Assembly (NCBI RefSeq): GCF_007970805.1
Contig: NZ_CP042433.1
Span: 3,968,001-4,032,000, forward strand
Direction: 5' to 3'
DNA from: Flavisolibacter ginsenosidimutans
Lineage (GTDB): Bacteria; Bacteroidota; Bacteroidia; Chitinophagales; Chitinophagaceae
DNA length: 64,000 nucleotides
Both the position numbers and the translations under genes were made by a program. The notes below the pieces were generated by a model that worked only from the letters and a program-made list of their open reading frames with translations, had not been told where the DNA came from and searched no databases. Positions 44,464 through 54,100 of the stretch are shown piece after piece. Positions within the stretch are counted from its first letter, which is position 1; the number at the start of each line of letters is the position of its first letter.

Positions 44464-45327
44464 TTACAGGCCAAACAACTTCAATACATCGTCACCATTG
44501 TGCACCGGAAAAGGTGCATGAAGCAAGCCACCGAGGTAATGAAAAAAGGCAGCGGATGTTTGGCTTTCATTGCGCCAATGTTTCACCGATGTATCGCCAG
44601 CCGATTTGGACAGCTTTTCGCCGCTCTCGTGCATCAACAGCGGATGATGGTAAAAACGAATCGAGGCAAACCGTTCTTCGCCCAGTTGCCTTGCCAAAAA
44701 TTGTTGTGCAAGCGTAGAAGGCCAAAGGTCCTGGCCACGAACAATGAAGTCAATGCCAAAGTGCAAATCATCAACCACCGAAGCCAGTTGGTAAGCGGGC
44801 AGCCCGTCTTTTTTTCGCACGATAAAATTTTTCATTTCGGCGGGCAAATGCGCAATCGTTTCGTTTCCGTCAATTGTTCTTACGCAAACAGAATTTTCGT
44901 TTGTGCGCAAGCGCCAGCTTGCGCCATTGGCATCCAGCGGTAAATTTTTTTGGAAGCAGGTGCACGCATTGCTTTGCGTTCGCGAGCAAGTGCAGGCAAA
45001 GACCGCGTTGGTTTCTTTTAATTTTTCCAGTGCCGCCGCGTATAAATTCAGGCGGTGCCGCTGCGACCAATGGCGTTCAAATTCTTCTAAGCTTTGCGGG
45101 CCTTCGTCGCATTGAATATTTAAAAACCGGAGCGTTTGGAAAACGTCCGTTGCGTAGGCTTGCCGGTAACGTTCGCGGTCAAGATCATCTATGCGCAGCA
45201 AAAGTTTTGCGCTGTGTTTTTTCGCCAACGCGGCCGTCAATAAAAAGTTCACCGCGTTACCGGCATGAAGATAGCCGCTGGGCGTAGGCGCTATGCGTGT
45301 TTTGAGAAACGTTCCGTCAGGAGGCAT
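44464..45327 (-). CDS. Glutamyl-Q-tRNA(Asp) synthetase-like protein
   Basis: A 287-residue class I synthetase catalytic core without an anticodon-binding domain, as in GluQ/YadB. HIGH-like motif in 'RIAPTPSGYLHAGNA', KMSKS-like 'KLSKSAGD' near the C terminus, and a cysteine cluster 'CTCSRTQSNACTC' that fits the YadB zinc site. GluQ attaches glutamate to queuosine on tRNA-Asp. The ATG at 45325-45327 is preferred to a TTG two codons upstream. Activity is inferred from truncation and zinc site; a stand-alone GluRS paralogue remains possible. Confidence 0.85.
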   Translation of the reverse strand: MPPDGTFLKTRIAPTPSGYLHAGNAVNFLLTAALAKKHSAKLLLRIDDLDRERYRQAYATDVFQTLRFLNIQCDEGPQSLEEFERHWSQRHRLNLYAAALEKLKETNAVFACTCSRTQSNACTCFQKNLPLDANGASWRLRTNENSVCVRTIDGNETIAHLPAEMKNFIVRKKDGLPAYQLASVVDDLHFGIDFIVRGQDLWPSTLAQQFLARQLGEERFASIRFYHHPLLMHESGEKLSKSAGDTSVKHWRNESQTSAAFFHYLGGLLHAPFPVHNGDDVLKLFGL

Positions 45328-45404
45328 GGTCAAGTTTACAAAGCCTTGCGCAAACAGGCCTGTGAAATTTATAAGGATGGCTCGTTAAAGGATGGTTTGC
45401 GCCG

Positions 45405-46442
45405 CTATTTCCGGCGCATCAGTTTTTCCTGCTGCGTAAGGCCTGTGGACGGAACGAAGTAGGTTCCGCTCATGATGTTTCCATCATCGGACAGCGTAAG
45501 CCGCAACGTATAAGCAACGCCCAATAACGACAAGTTCATCACGATGCTCCGCCCGTCTCTTTCGCCCGTGCCGGTGCCAATCGCCTGCCCCGCCGTTTGC
45601 GCTTCCGCCGTTATTTGCGAACCGTTTTGGGTTAAGAACAAGGTTGCTGTTTGCCCTTCCTCCACCTCGTCCCAAACCCCGGTAATGTTTTCGGCGGCGC
45701 TGTTCGTTTCGCCGTTTGAGGCAGCGGGTAACGATGTTTCGTTCGAAGATGAACCGGTGTTTGAAGACAGGTTTTCCGCCGGCTTGTTTGTGCCCGATTG
45801 AGATAGCCCATTGCCGGCTTTTTTTTCGTCCTGCATCAACGAACCGATTATGGCGAGCACCAGAAAACAAAGCAAAAAACCGCCGCCAACGTACAGCCAG
45901 GTTTTTTTCTTTGTGGGTTTTGCTGCTGGTGAGGAAGCGCTTTGCAAGGCCGCCCTTTTGGGCGGAATGCCGGCGGTATTTACCAAAAAATTCAACAGTT
46001 GGTCGGTATCGTAGCGCCAGCGCTTGTTGCTTATTTCGATGGATTGCCGCCGCAACAAGGGCTGCAGGTCTTCGGGCAATTGCTCCGCGTGTGGCAAGGT
46101 TCCGCCGTCCACCAAAACAGGCACCACGCGAACGTTGCGCTTCAGTGCCGTGCCCACTTCCAGCCGCACCCAATCATTGGGATTGTTAATGCGCGGTTCG
46201 CTGCCGGCATTGCCAAGCCAGCGCGGGCCAATGACGGCCAAAAACACATCACAAGCGCCAAGCGAACGTTCAATGGCTTCGGTAAAATCGGCGCCGGGTT
46301 CCAGGTTCTCAATGTCCATAAAAATCTGGTCGTCGGAAAAGTGCTGCTTCAGCGCATCCACCAGCCGGCCCGTTTCCCCGGCGGTATCGCTTACGCGGTA
46401 AGAGACGAATATTTTTTTGCTGGGCGTATTTCGCAGCGGCAT
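45405..46442 (-). CDS. Membrane-anchored TIR domain protein with C-terminal beta domain
   Basis: A 345-residue protein. Residues 9-155 are a TIR-like domain: 'KIFVSYRVSDT' (box 1), 'QIFMDIENLEPGADF', 'CDVFLAVIGPRWL', and the helix 'NDWVRLEVGTALKRN' with Glu95 as candidate catalytic glutamate for NAD hydrolysis. A basic linker leads to one transmembrane helix (182-203), a Ser/Asn-rich spacer (204-250), and an exported beta-rich domain (252-345, 'TGVWDEVEEGQTATLFLTQNG'). The topology suggests outside-to-inside signalling or defence. No partner effector is adjacent. Confidence 0.82.
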   Translation of the reverse strand: MPLRNTPSKKIFVSYRVSDTAGETGRLVDALKQHFSDDQIFMDIENLEPGADFTEAIERSLGACDVFLAVIGPRWLGNAGSEPRINNPNDWVRLEVGTALKRNVRVVPVLVDGGTLPHAEQLPEDLQPLLRRQSIEISNKRWRYDTDQLLNFLVNTAGIPPKRAALQSASSPAAKPTKKKTWLYVGGGFLLCFLVLAIIGSLMQDEKKAGNGLSQSGTNKPAENLSSNTGSSSNETSLPAASNGETNSAAENITGVWDEVEEGQTATLFLTQNGSQITAEAQTAGQAIGTGTGERDGRSIVMNLSLLGVAYTLRLTLSDDGNIMSGTYFVPSTGLTQQEKLMRRK

Positions 46443-46491
46443 AAAGCAGGCGTTGAGGGTGAAAGGAAGCGTTTGTCATTTGAAAATTAAA

Positions 46492-46520
46492 ACAAAAAGG
46501 CGACCCTGGAAAGGGCCGCC
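46492..46520 (-). terminator. Terminator of the PepSY-like gene
   Basis: Stem GGCGACCC / GGGCCGCC (one mismatch) with a 6-nt loop. On the minus strand it is followed by TTTTTGTTTTAATTTT. It sits 23 bp beyond the stop of the gene at 46543. Confidence 0.75.
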
Positions 46521-46542
46521 GTGCTACATGAGAAAAAGTCTG

Positions 46543-46983
46543 CTATGCTTTACTGATTGTTTTGGTTTGTTGCCAGGTGCCGCCGCTTGCGTTGAGTGTA
46601 ATTTTTTTGGATGCGTTCTCCAGCGTGATCACGTAGGTGGCGCCGTTGGGTGCCGAGGTTTCCTGCACGTCGCTGATCCAGTATGCGTTCAGGCGGTTTT
46701 TTAAACTTAGTTGCAAGGCCGTGGGCAATTGCGTGGAGAGAATGTGTTTTTTGTAAAAACGCAGTTTGCCGGTTTGCGAATAAACGGCCGTGATGTATTG
46801 GCCTTTGTGCTCAAACTGTACCCGGCAGCCCGAAGGTGTGCAGTTCCAGGTAGCGTTTGCGTTTTTGCCGTAAGCAGCTTCAAAAGCCTGTACGGCCGCG
46901 GGTTCTGTTGGTTTGCTGTTAACCGGTGTGCTTTTGGCAAAGAAGCTTGCGGCAAGTAAAACGAGGGTGAAAAACTGTTTCAT
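46543..46983 (-). CDS. Secreted PepSY-like protein
   Basis: A 146-residue protein starting at ATG 46983 with a signal peptide (MKQFFTLVLLAASFFAKS). The mature part (about 30-146) has the alternating pattern of PepSY-like/BLIP domains: a helix 'VQAFEAAYGKNANATW', strands 'CRVQFEHKGQYITAVYS' and 'GKLRFYKKHILS', a helix 'PTALQLSLKNRLN', and final strands. Two Cys ('WNCTPSGCR') may form a disulphide. It could be a periplasmic inhibitor or binding protein; a role is not assigned. A good minus-strand promoter lies upstream (47022-47053). Confidence 0.72.
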   Translation of the reverse strand: MKQFFTLVLLAASFFAKSTPVNSKPTEPAAVQAFEAAYGKNANATWNCTPSGCRVQFEHKGQYITAVYSQTGKLRFYKKHILSTQLPTALQLSLKNRLNAYWISDVQETSAPNGATYVITLENASKKITLNASGGTWQQTKTISKA

Positions 46984-47021
46984 ATTTTTTGTTTTGTGTG
47001 TGTTGAATTGCTTTGACCACA

Positions 47022-47053
47022 CAAACATAAAACAGCACGAAGGCCCTTGCCAA
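47022..47053 (-). promoter_or_regulatory. Promoter of the PepSY-like gene (minus strand)
   Basis: Read on the minus strand: TTG (47051-47053), 21-nt spacer, then TATGTTTG (47022-47029), an exact TAnnTTTG match. The start codon is 38 bp downstream. Confidence 0.6.
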
Positions 47054-47140
47054 CCGAAGCTGAACGAACTGCGGTTTTGCTTTTCCCAATGGCGGAAATG
47101 GGCTGACGAAGCGTTTTGGCGCAACGGTGAAATCAAAAGG

Positions 47141-48157
47141 TTAAAACGCCACCGGGCAACGCACCGCTGCCGCTGAAGAATTTCGGATGCTCAAAAAGGT
47201 TTTGTACGAAGCCGTTAATTCAAAACCGCCGCGTGCCGAGGAAGCCGAACGCAGCTTGCTCACGTTCACATCGTAGGTCATGCCGATGCCGAGTTTGTAA
47301 TAATCCAGTTTAATCAACGGCATCACGGCATCGTTCCAGCGCACAAAAGCACCGGCCGATAAGCTCACGCCGTAGTCTTCGTCTTCCTGCAACACATCGT
47401 GCTTAAACATCAAACCGCCTTGCGTTTGCGTACTGCCGCCCTGCGAAAAACCATCGGCGTAAACAATCACTTTATCCGCATCAGATGTGGGCGCCGACAG
47501 GCCGGCGTTAATCATGTATTTGCGATTCAACTTCACATCCTTCGCGCCGCTGAAGGCCACCAGCGGTTGAAACACATGAAACATCGAACCACCGGCATAA
47601 TACTTGGCGCCGTCTCCAAAAACTGAACTAAACAACAAACCTGCGGAGAGATCGTAATAGGTGAGATTGGTGTTGGTAAACACTTGCCGCGTTGGGTTGG
47701 TTGCGCTGTACGAACCGTTCACAAACTGGTCGTCAAAACTCAACTTAGACGCATCAAAACGTTGTTGCACCGGCCCGCCCATAAAGCCCGCAGAGATGTA
47801 GGTGTCTTTATCGCCGTTGAGTGAAATATGAAAGGTCAGTGCCGGGAGAATGGCCGTCTTGCCCAGCTTTGAATCACCGGCAACGTCGTTGGTTACCTGC
47901 AGGCCAAGCGCCATGTAATTCACATCGGACAAACGAAATTTTAATTCTGCGCCCAGTGCCTGTGTGCGATAAGGAACGGTAACACTTCCCCATTGATTTC
48001 TAAAAGCTGAAGTAATTCGCAAATCGCCGGTGAACAATCCGGAAAGCGCAGGGTTGCGCAGCAAAGGCAATTCGTAAAACTGCGAAAAGTTGATGTCTTG
48101 CGCGGATGACAGAAGGGTGATGACGGATGACAGAAGAAAGAAGAACGCTCTTTTCAT
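47141..48157 (-). CDS. PorP/SprF-like outer-membrane protein
   Basis: A 338-residue protein with signal peptide (MKRAFFFLLSSVITLLSSA). It is a PorP/SprF-type beta-barrel: 'DINFSQFYELPLLRNPALSG' directly after the signal is the family hallmark, and 'RITSAFRNQWGSVTVPYRT' and 'LTFHISLNGDKDTYISAGFM' follow. SprF-like proteins anchor or export T9SS type B adhesins, and this gene follows the giant adhesin by 8 bp on the same strand, so the two form an operon. Confidence 0.92.
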   Translation of the reverse strand: MKRAFFFLLSSVITLLSSAQDINFSQFYELPLLRNPALSGLFTGDLRITSAFRNQWGSVTVPYRTQALGAELKFRLSDVNYMALGLQVTNDVAGDSKLGKTAILPALTFHISLNGDKDTYISAGFMGGPVQQRFDASKLSFDDQFVNGSYSATNPTRQVFTNTNLTYYDLSAGLLFSSVFGDGAKYYAGGSMFHVFQPLVAFSGAKDVKLNRKYMINAGLSAPTSDADKVIVYADGFSQGGSTQTQGGLMFKHDVLQEDEDYGVSLSAGAFVRWNDAVMPLIKLDYYKLGIGMTYDVNVSKLRSASSARGGFELTASYKTFLSIRNSSAAAVRCPVAF

Positions 48158-48165
48158 AACACACG

Positions 48166-51100
48166 TTATTTGATGATGGACACATTTCCTTTGTAGGTAT
48201 AGCTTGCGCCGTTTTCGCACACCGCTTCGCAGGTGTACACAAACACTTCGGGTCCGTTGACAACGCCTCTTACTTTTCCGTCCCAACCGTAGTTCGGGTC
48301 GTTGGGTTTGAAATTCGTTCGTTCAAAAATGAGGTCGCCCCAGCGGTTGAAGATGCGGAAATACTTCACCATCACAATGCCGCTGGCACGAACCGTTAGC
48401 ATATCGTTGATGCCGTCGCCGTCGGGTGTGAACGCATTTGGAATAAACACTTGTCCGTCTTTGCAAAAGACTTTGATGCTGATGGTGTCGGATGCCGAAC
48501 AACCGTAAGGCGTCGTGACCGTAACGGTGTACGTAATGTCCTTTTTGATTTCTGCAACCGGCAATGCGCAATTGCTACACGAAAGATTGGTGGTTGGTGT
48601 CCAATTCCAGTTTCGTATCGGCCCGTTTGTGATAACAGACGTTAACGGATACAAGGTGCCTGTTGCCAAGGTTTGATCGGGGCCGAGACTCACGGTTGGA
48701 TATTGTCCGATGGCAACGGTAACGTAAGCTGTGTCGGTAAAGCAATTGAAGCCATCGTAACCAACAACGCGATACCTTGTTGTGACCGAAGGCGAAGCCG
48801 TGGGATTGGAAATGTTCACGTTGTTCAAACCAACGGCCGGTGACCAGTTGTAGAATGTTGCACCGCTCGCCAAAAGATTTACCGATTGTCCAATACAAAT
48901 AGAATCGTCTGGTGCAACGGTCATCTTCAGCGGCTGCACAACGGTGATGACAACCGTGTCCCAATCGGCGCAGCCAAAACTGTTTTTGCCTTCCACAACA
49001 TACGGCGTCGTTATTATCGGTGAAGCAATTGGATTCGGACAAGAATAGCAAGTCAAACCTTGTAACGGAAGCCATTGCCAGGTAGATGCACCGATGGCGT
49101 TTAACTGCACCGTATTGCCCTTGCAAAGATTGAGCGGCGGCGTGGCCGTTACCACGGGCGAAGGATTAATGCGAACGGTGTGATAAGCCGTATCGTAACA
49201 ACCGTTCACCGTACCGGCAATTAGTTGAACGTTGTACGTGCCTGTTTGTGTGAACGTATAATTGAACTGCGGTCCCGTGCCCGTAGCACCGTTTGATAAA
49301 TTCCATTGAACAAGGTTGAGCGGGTCAACCGTTTGCACCAGTGCGTTAAAAGCAATACTTCTTCGCGTGCAAGCCGTGTCGGTTGCGTTGATGCTCACGA
49401 GTGGTTTGCTCTTCACCAATACGTCTATTTGCTTTGAAATTGTATCGGTACAACCGCTGTTGCTTTGCACAATCATTTGAATTGTGTAGCGGCCGCTGGC
49501 ACTGTAAACGTGTGAAGGGTTGCTGCCGGCTGCGGTTTTGTTGTCACCAAAATTCCACGCGATGTTTTTGATGCCGAAGAACACGTGCGAGGTATCAGTA
49601 AAAGTCAAAGTAGTCGAACCGCAGATTTCATTTTTCGCGAACGTAAAGCCGCCGTCAACTTTATCTACTTTGATGGTGTCAACACCTTTGAGCAAAACGT
49701 TGCAGCCGTTGCTTTGAAGCGTCACTTTTGGAATATAAAAGCCCGGATTTGAATAAGCATGAAAAACGGTTTGCTGCGTTGTGTTCAACACGGTACCGTC
49801 GCCAAAATCCCAATTGTAAGTTGATGCACCCGTTGCCACTGCCTGGAACTGCACGGCCGACGGTGAACACACAAAACCATGATTGTATTGCAAGGTTCCT
49901 TTCGGCCCAAGTACGTTGATTGTTTTTGTCGTGATGTACGTGCAGCCACCGGGAACTTTCACCGTGAGTTTTACGGGATATGTTCCGGCAGTTGTATAGG
50001 TATGAACAATGCTGTCGCCGGTTGCCGTTGTGCCGTCGCCCAAATCCCAAGCAGCCGAAACGGAAGGCTTGTTTTTGTTCACAAGCGTAACGGTGAACGG
50101 TGAGCATTGCCCCACCGAATCGCTCACGGTAAAGAAGCCCGTTTGCGTAGTGGTGACCGTGACTGTTTGTTTCGCACTGTCGGTGCACACGTTGCCCGAT
50201 GCGTTGTTTCGAAACGCGGTCAGCACAACGTTGTAAACACCCGGTGTTGTGTATAAATGAAACGGATTCGAAAGCGTTGACGTAGTGCCGTCGGCAAAAG
50301 TCCAGAGGTAAGCCGTGGCGCTGTCGGACTGATTAATGAAGCGCACCGAATCACCAATGCACACGCTGAATTTGTTTGCCGTAAACGATGCCTTTGGCTT
50401 CGGATACACAACAATGGTTTCGGTTGTGGTGGTGTCGCTGCAATTGTTGATGGCCTGCAACTTCACCGTGTAGGTTCCCGGCGAAAGATAAGTATGACGA
50501 ACCGTGTCAACGTTCTTCGTCGTTGTGGTGTTTGCACCGTCGCCAAAATTCCAAAGGAAGACCGATGCGCCCTGCGAATTGTTGATGAAAGAAACCGGGT
50601 GCGGTTCGCAACCAAAATGCTCGGTACCGTTTACTGCAAGGTTTAAGCGAATGGTGTTGGGTGCAACGATAACCGAATAGGTTAACGAGTCAGCGCCACA
50701 TTCGTTCACGGCTTTCAGCTTCACGTAAAAAGTATCTACCACACCGGTAATGAAGGTGTGTTGCACGCTGTCAAGGTTTGTAGTTGACAAGGTTGTGCCG
50801 TCGCCAAAATTCCAGAAGTAGGTGTTGTTCGTTCCTTTCGACGTGTTTCGAAACGTTACGTGCATTGGTGAGCAGCCAACGGTTTTTGTTGGCGTAAACA
50901 AAGCTTTTGGTTTTGATTTCACGCGAATGCTTCGTGTAAACGTTAGCGTATCGCAAGGCGAAAAAACCTTGAGCTTAACGAAGTAAGTCGTGTCGCCGTA
51001 GTTCGGATTGGGTGCAAACGTGATGGAACCTGGTTGCACCGCGACGGACGTTTGCCCGTTGCCAAAATCCCAGAAATAGGTGTACTCGTTTACGTAGGTG

Positions 51101-54100
51101 CTCGTGTTGGTAAACGAAACAGTGATGGGTCCGCAACCAACGGTGTCGCTCATCGTAAACGAAGGCGTGGGCTTGCGAACGGTTTTGAACTTTTGCGACA
51201 GGCTATCATCTTTACAACCATACGTTGAAATCGTTTTCAGCTTGATGAAAACCGAGTCGTTTTCGTTTGCGATGGTATAGCCGGGGAAAGTTGCGCCGGT
51301 TCCAATTTGTACACCGTTCGCATACCAAACGTATTGGCTGTTTGCAGTGGACGTTTGCAGATTAATGATCGTTTGCGTGATTACAAACGGTGGACACTTG
51401 AGCGTATCTCTTGGCAGGAACAAAGCCTTCGCGTTCGGATTGACCGTGATGGTAACAACGTTGCTTGTATTGCCCAGGGTTCCGTTGCATAAATCCGTTG
51501 AAACAATCCGCCGGTACTGCGTTGTTTGCGTCAGCGCACCCGGTGAATAGCCAATGCTAGTTGCACCGCCAATGTTGCTCCACGTTGTGCCGTTATCGGT
51601 TGATTGTTGCCATTGATAATTGTACGAACCGCTGCCGCCGCTTGGTGCGGAGCCGTTTAACGGCAATGGCGTTAAGCCGGTGCAAATGGTTTGGCTGGCG
51701 CTGATACTGTTGTTTGCCAACGCGGGTTGCACAATGATTTGAACCGTGTCGGAAAAGCTGCTGCAGGGTGTGGCATTCACACTTCTGCGATACCAGGTTG
51801 TCGTCGTTGGTGTAACGGTAAGTGCAGGCGATGTCGCTCCGGTAACGTTGTTGAAATTGATTCCGTCGGTTGATTGTTGCCATTGATAGGTGTAAGTGCC
51901 GCCACCGCCCGCGGCATTGATGCCCGGTATCATGACCGGCGTGCCCGCGCAGACGGTCTGCGTTGCATTGCTAACCGAATTCACCAACGGAAGTTTGTTG
52001 TCAATCACCACCGTGTCTTTTGTTGAAGGACAAGAAGCAAAACCGGTTTGCGTCCACACAAATTGATAGAGCGTACCGGGAACCAAACCCGTTACCGTTG
52101 TCGTATTTGAATTGGGTGATGTAATGGTTGCACTTGTTCCAATCTGCGACCAAACACCGGTTGTGCCGCTCACGGAATTGGCCGCAAGGTTCACTGTTGT
52201 TTGTGCGCAAAGGCTTTGGTCAGGGCCTGCGTTCGCGTTGGCGGTTGCGGGCTTCACAGTAATGTTGTATTGCATCGGCGTACCGTCACAAGTTGTACCG
52301 GCATATGTGTATCGGGGAATAACTTTTATCGTAGCAACCGCATCACTTGTACTCGCGTTACTCGTTGTATAACCCGGCACTTGTGCACCGTTTCCGTTTG
52401 TTAGGCTAACGCCGCTGCCGCTTACCGTCCAACTGTAACTCACACCGATGCCTGCAAAAGTTCCCGTATCAGCGATAGGCGCATAAGCCGGAACGAATTG
52501 CCCCGTACACAAGGTTGTATCACGGTTTTGCTGAAGTACGATGGTTGGCAATACAATGATTTTAAACGTTGCTGTGTCGCCGTTGCAACTCACACCGTTT
52601 GCCGTGAAGACCAGAACGACTTTAACGTTTGCGGCAACGGGCACTTTTGGATTGCTCCCGTTTGCTGTTATGAAAGAAGCAATGTTCCCTGTGCTGCTTG
52701 CACCCAAACCAATCGCTGTATTGTCGTTTATCCAAGCGTATGATGTTGCTTGCGGTAATGATGTGAACGCAATATTGCCCGACGGTGAATTGTTGCAAAA
52801 AACTTTATCGGTCAAACCCGTCATTACGGGCTTTGGATTCACGGTGATTTGCACTACAGAAGAATACACCGAACACTGTCCGCTCGAAACTCTTCTCCGG
52901 TAGTAGGTTGTTGCGGTTAATGCCGGTGGTAGAAAATCAACGTTGGTTGCGTTTGTGACGGGTGTCCACGGCCCTGCACTGTTTGATGCGCTTTCCCATT
53001 GATAAGTAAACGCACCGTTTCCGCCCGTTGGTTGTTGACCGCGCAGCGTATCGGGTTGTGTGTTCCAGCAAACGGTTTGGTTGATGCCAATGTTTGCGTT
53101 GGTCAAGCTGCCCTGCACGTTGATGGAAACAACGTTGGACGTATCGCTGCAGGTTGCGCTGTTCACCACGCGGCGGTATTGCGTTGTGCTGCTCACCGTG
53201 CCGGGATTGTAGCTCGCGGCCGTAGCGCTATTGATGTTCGCCCATGTGGTTCCCCCATCCGTTGATTGTTGCCATTGATAAGTAAAGTTTCCCGAGCCGC
53301 CGCTCAGCGTTCCTTGTTGTGTAAGGGCAGCGGCGCTGCTGCCGTTGCAGATGGTTTGGTCGGAAGCGATGTTGTTGTTGGTAATTTTTGGATTGACCGT
53401 AACAATGATTTTTGCCGTGTCGCTTTCGCAGGGATAGCCGTTCGTTTGCGTGACGTAATAGGTGGTGTTGCCCGCTGCGGAAGTGGAAGGCGTGGGCGGT
53501 GTAGTTGTTCCGTTGGCAAGCGGGTAAACCGTGTACCAATTCACCGTGTTGCTGCCAGTGCCCGTTGCGCTCAGCGGTTGGGCCGTTTCGTTCAAACAAT
53601 AAATTACCGGGCGAACAACGGTTGGTTTGCCGGGACGCGGGCTGACGGTGATGGTGAAGGATTGCGCACTACCCGAGCAACCACTCGTCGGTGTAACGGT
53701 GATGGTTGCTGTGATGGGTGAACCGGTATTGTTGGATGCGGCGAAACTGGCGATGCTGCCGTTGCCACTTGCAGCAAGACCAATAGCCGTGTTGGTGTTT
53801 GTCCAACTAAACGTTGCACCTGTCACGGAACTTGTAAACGTAAAGACACCGGTTTGTTCGCCTGCACAAAACGTTTTGTTGGCGGGTACGCTTACATCTG
53901 GCGCGGGATTAACGGTAATATTTTTTGTGATGGTGGTTGTGCCGCATTCGTTCGTTACGTCGAGTGAAATAGTATATGTTCCCGACGTATTGTAAGTGAT
54001 GGTTCCGGGACTTGCCAACGTGGAAGTAGATGGTGTGCCGCCGGGAAAATTCCAAACATACGTAACGGCATTTGTTGCATAACAATTGGCAATGTTTGCC

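Noticed and set aside
45405..46442. A complete anti-phage defence island around the TIR gene
   Set aside because: Neighbours (GluQ-like, VOC, PepSY-like, patatin 3 kb away) do not form a known TIR defence system such as Thoeris, and no cyclic nucleotide synthase, ThsA-like effector or restriction gene is nearby.
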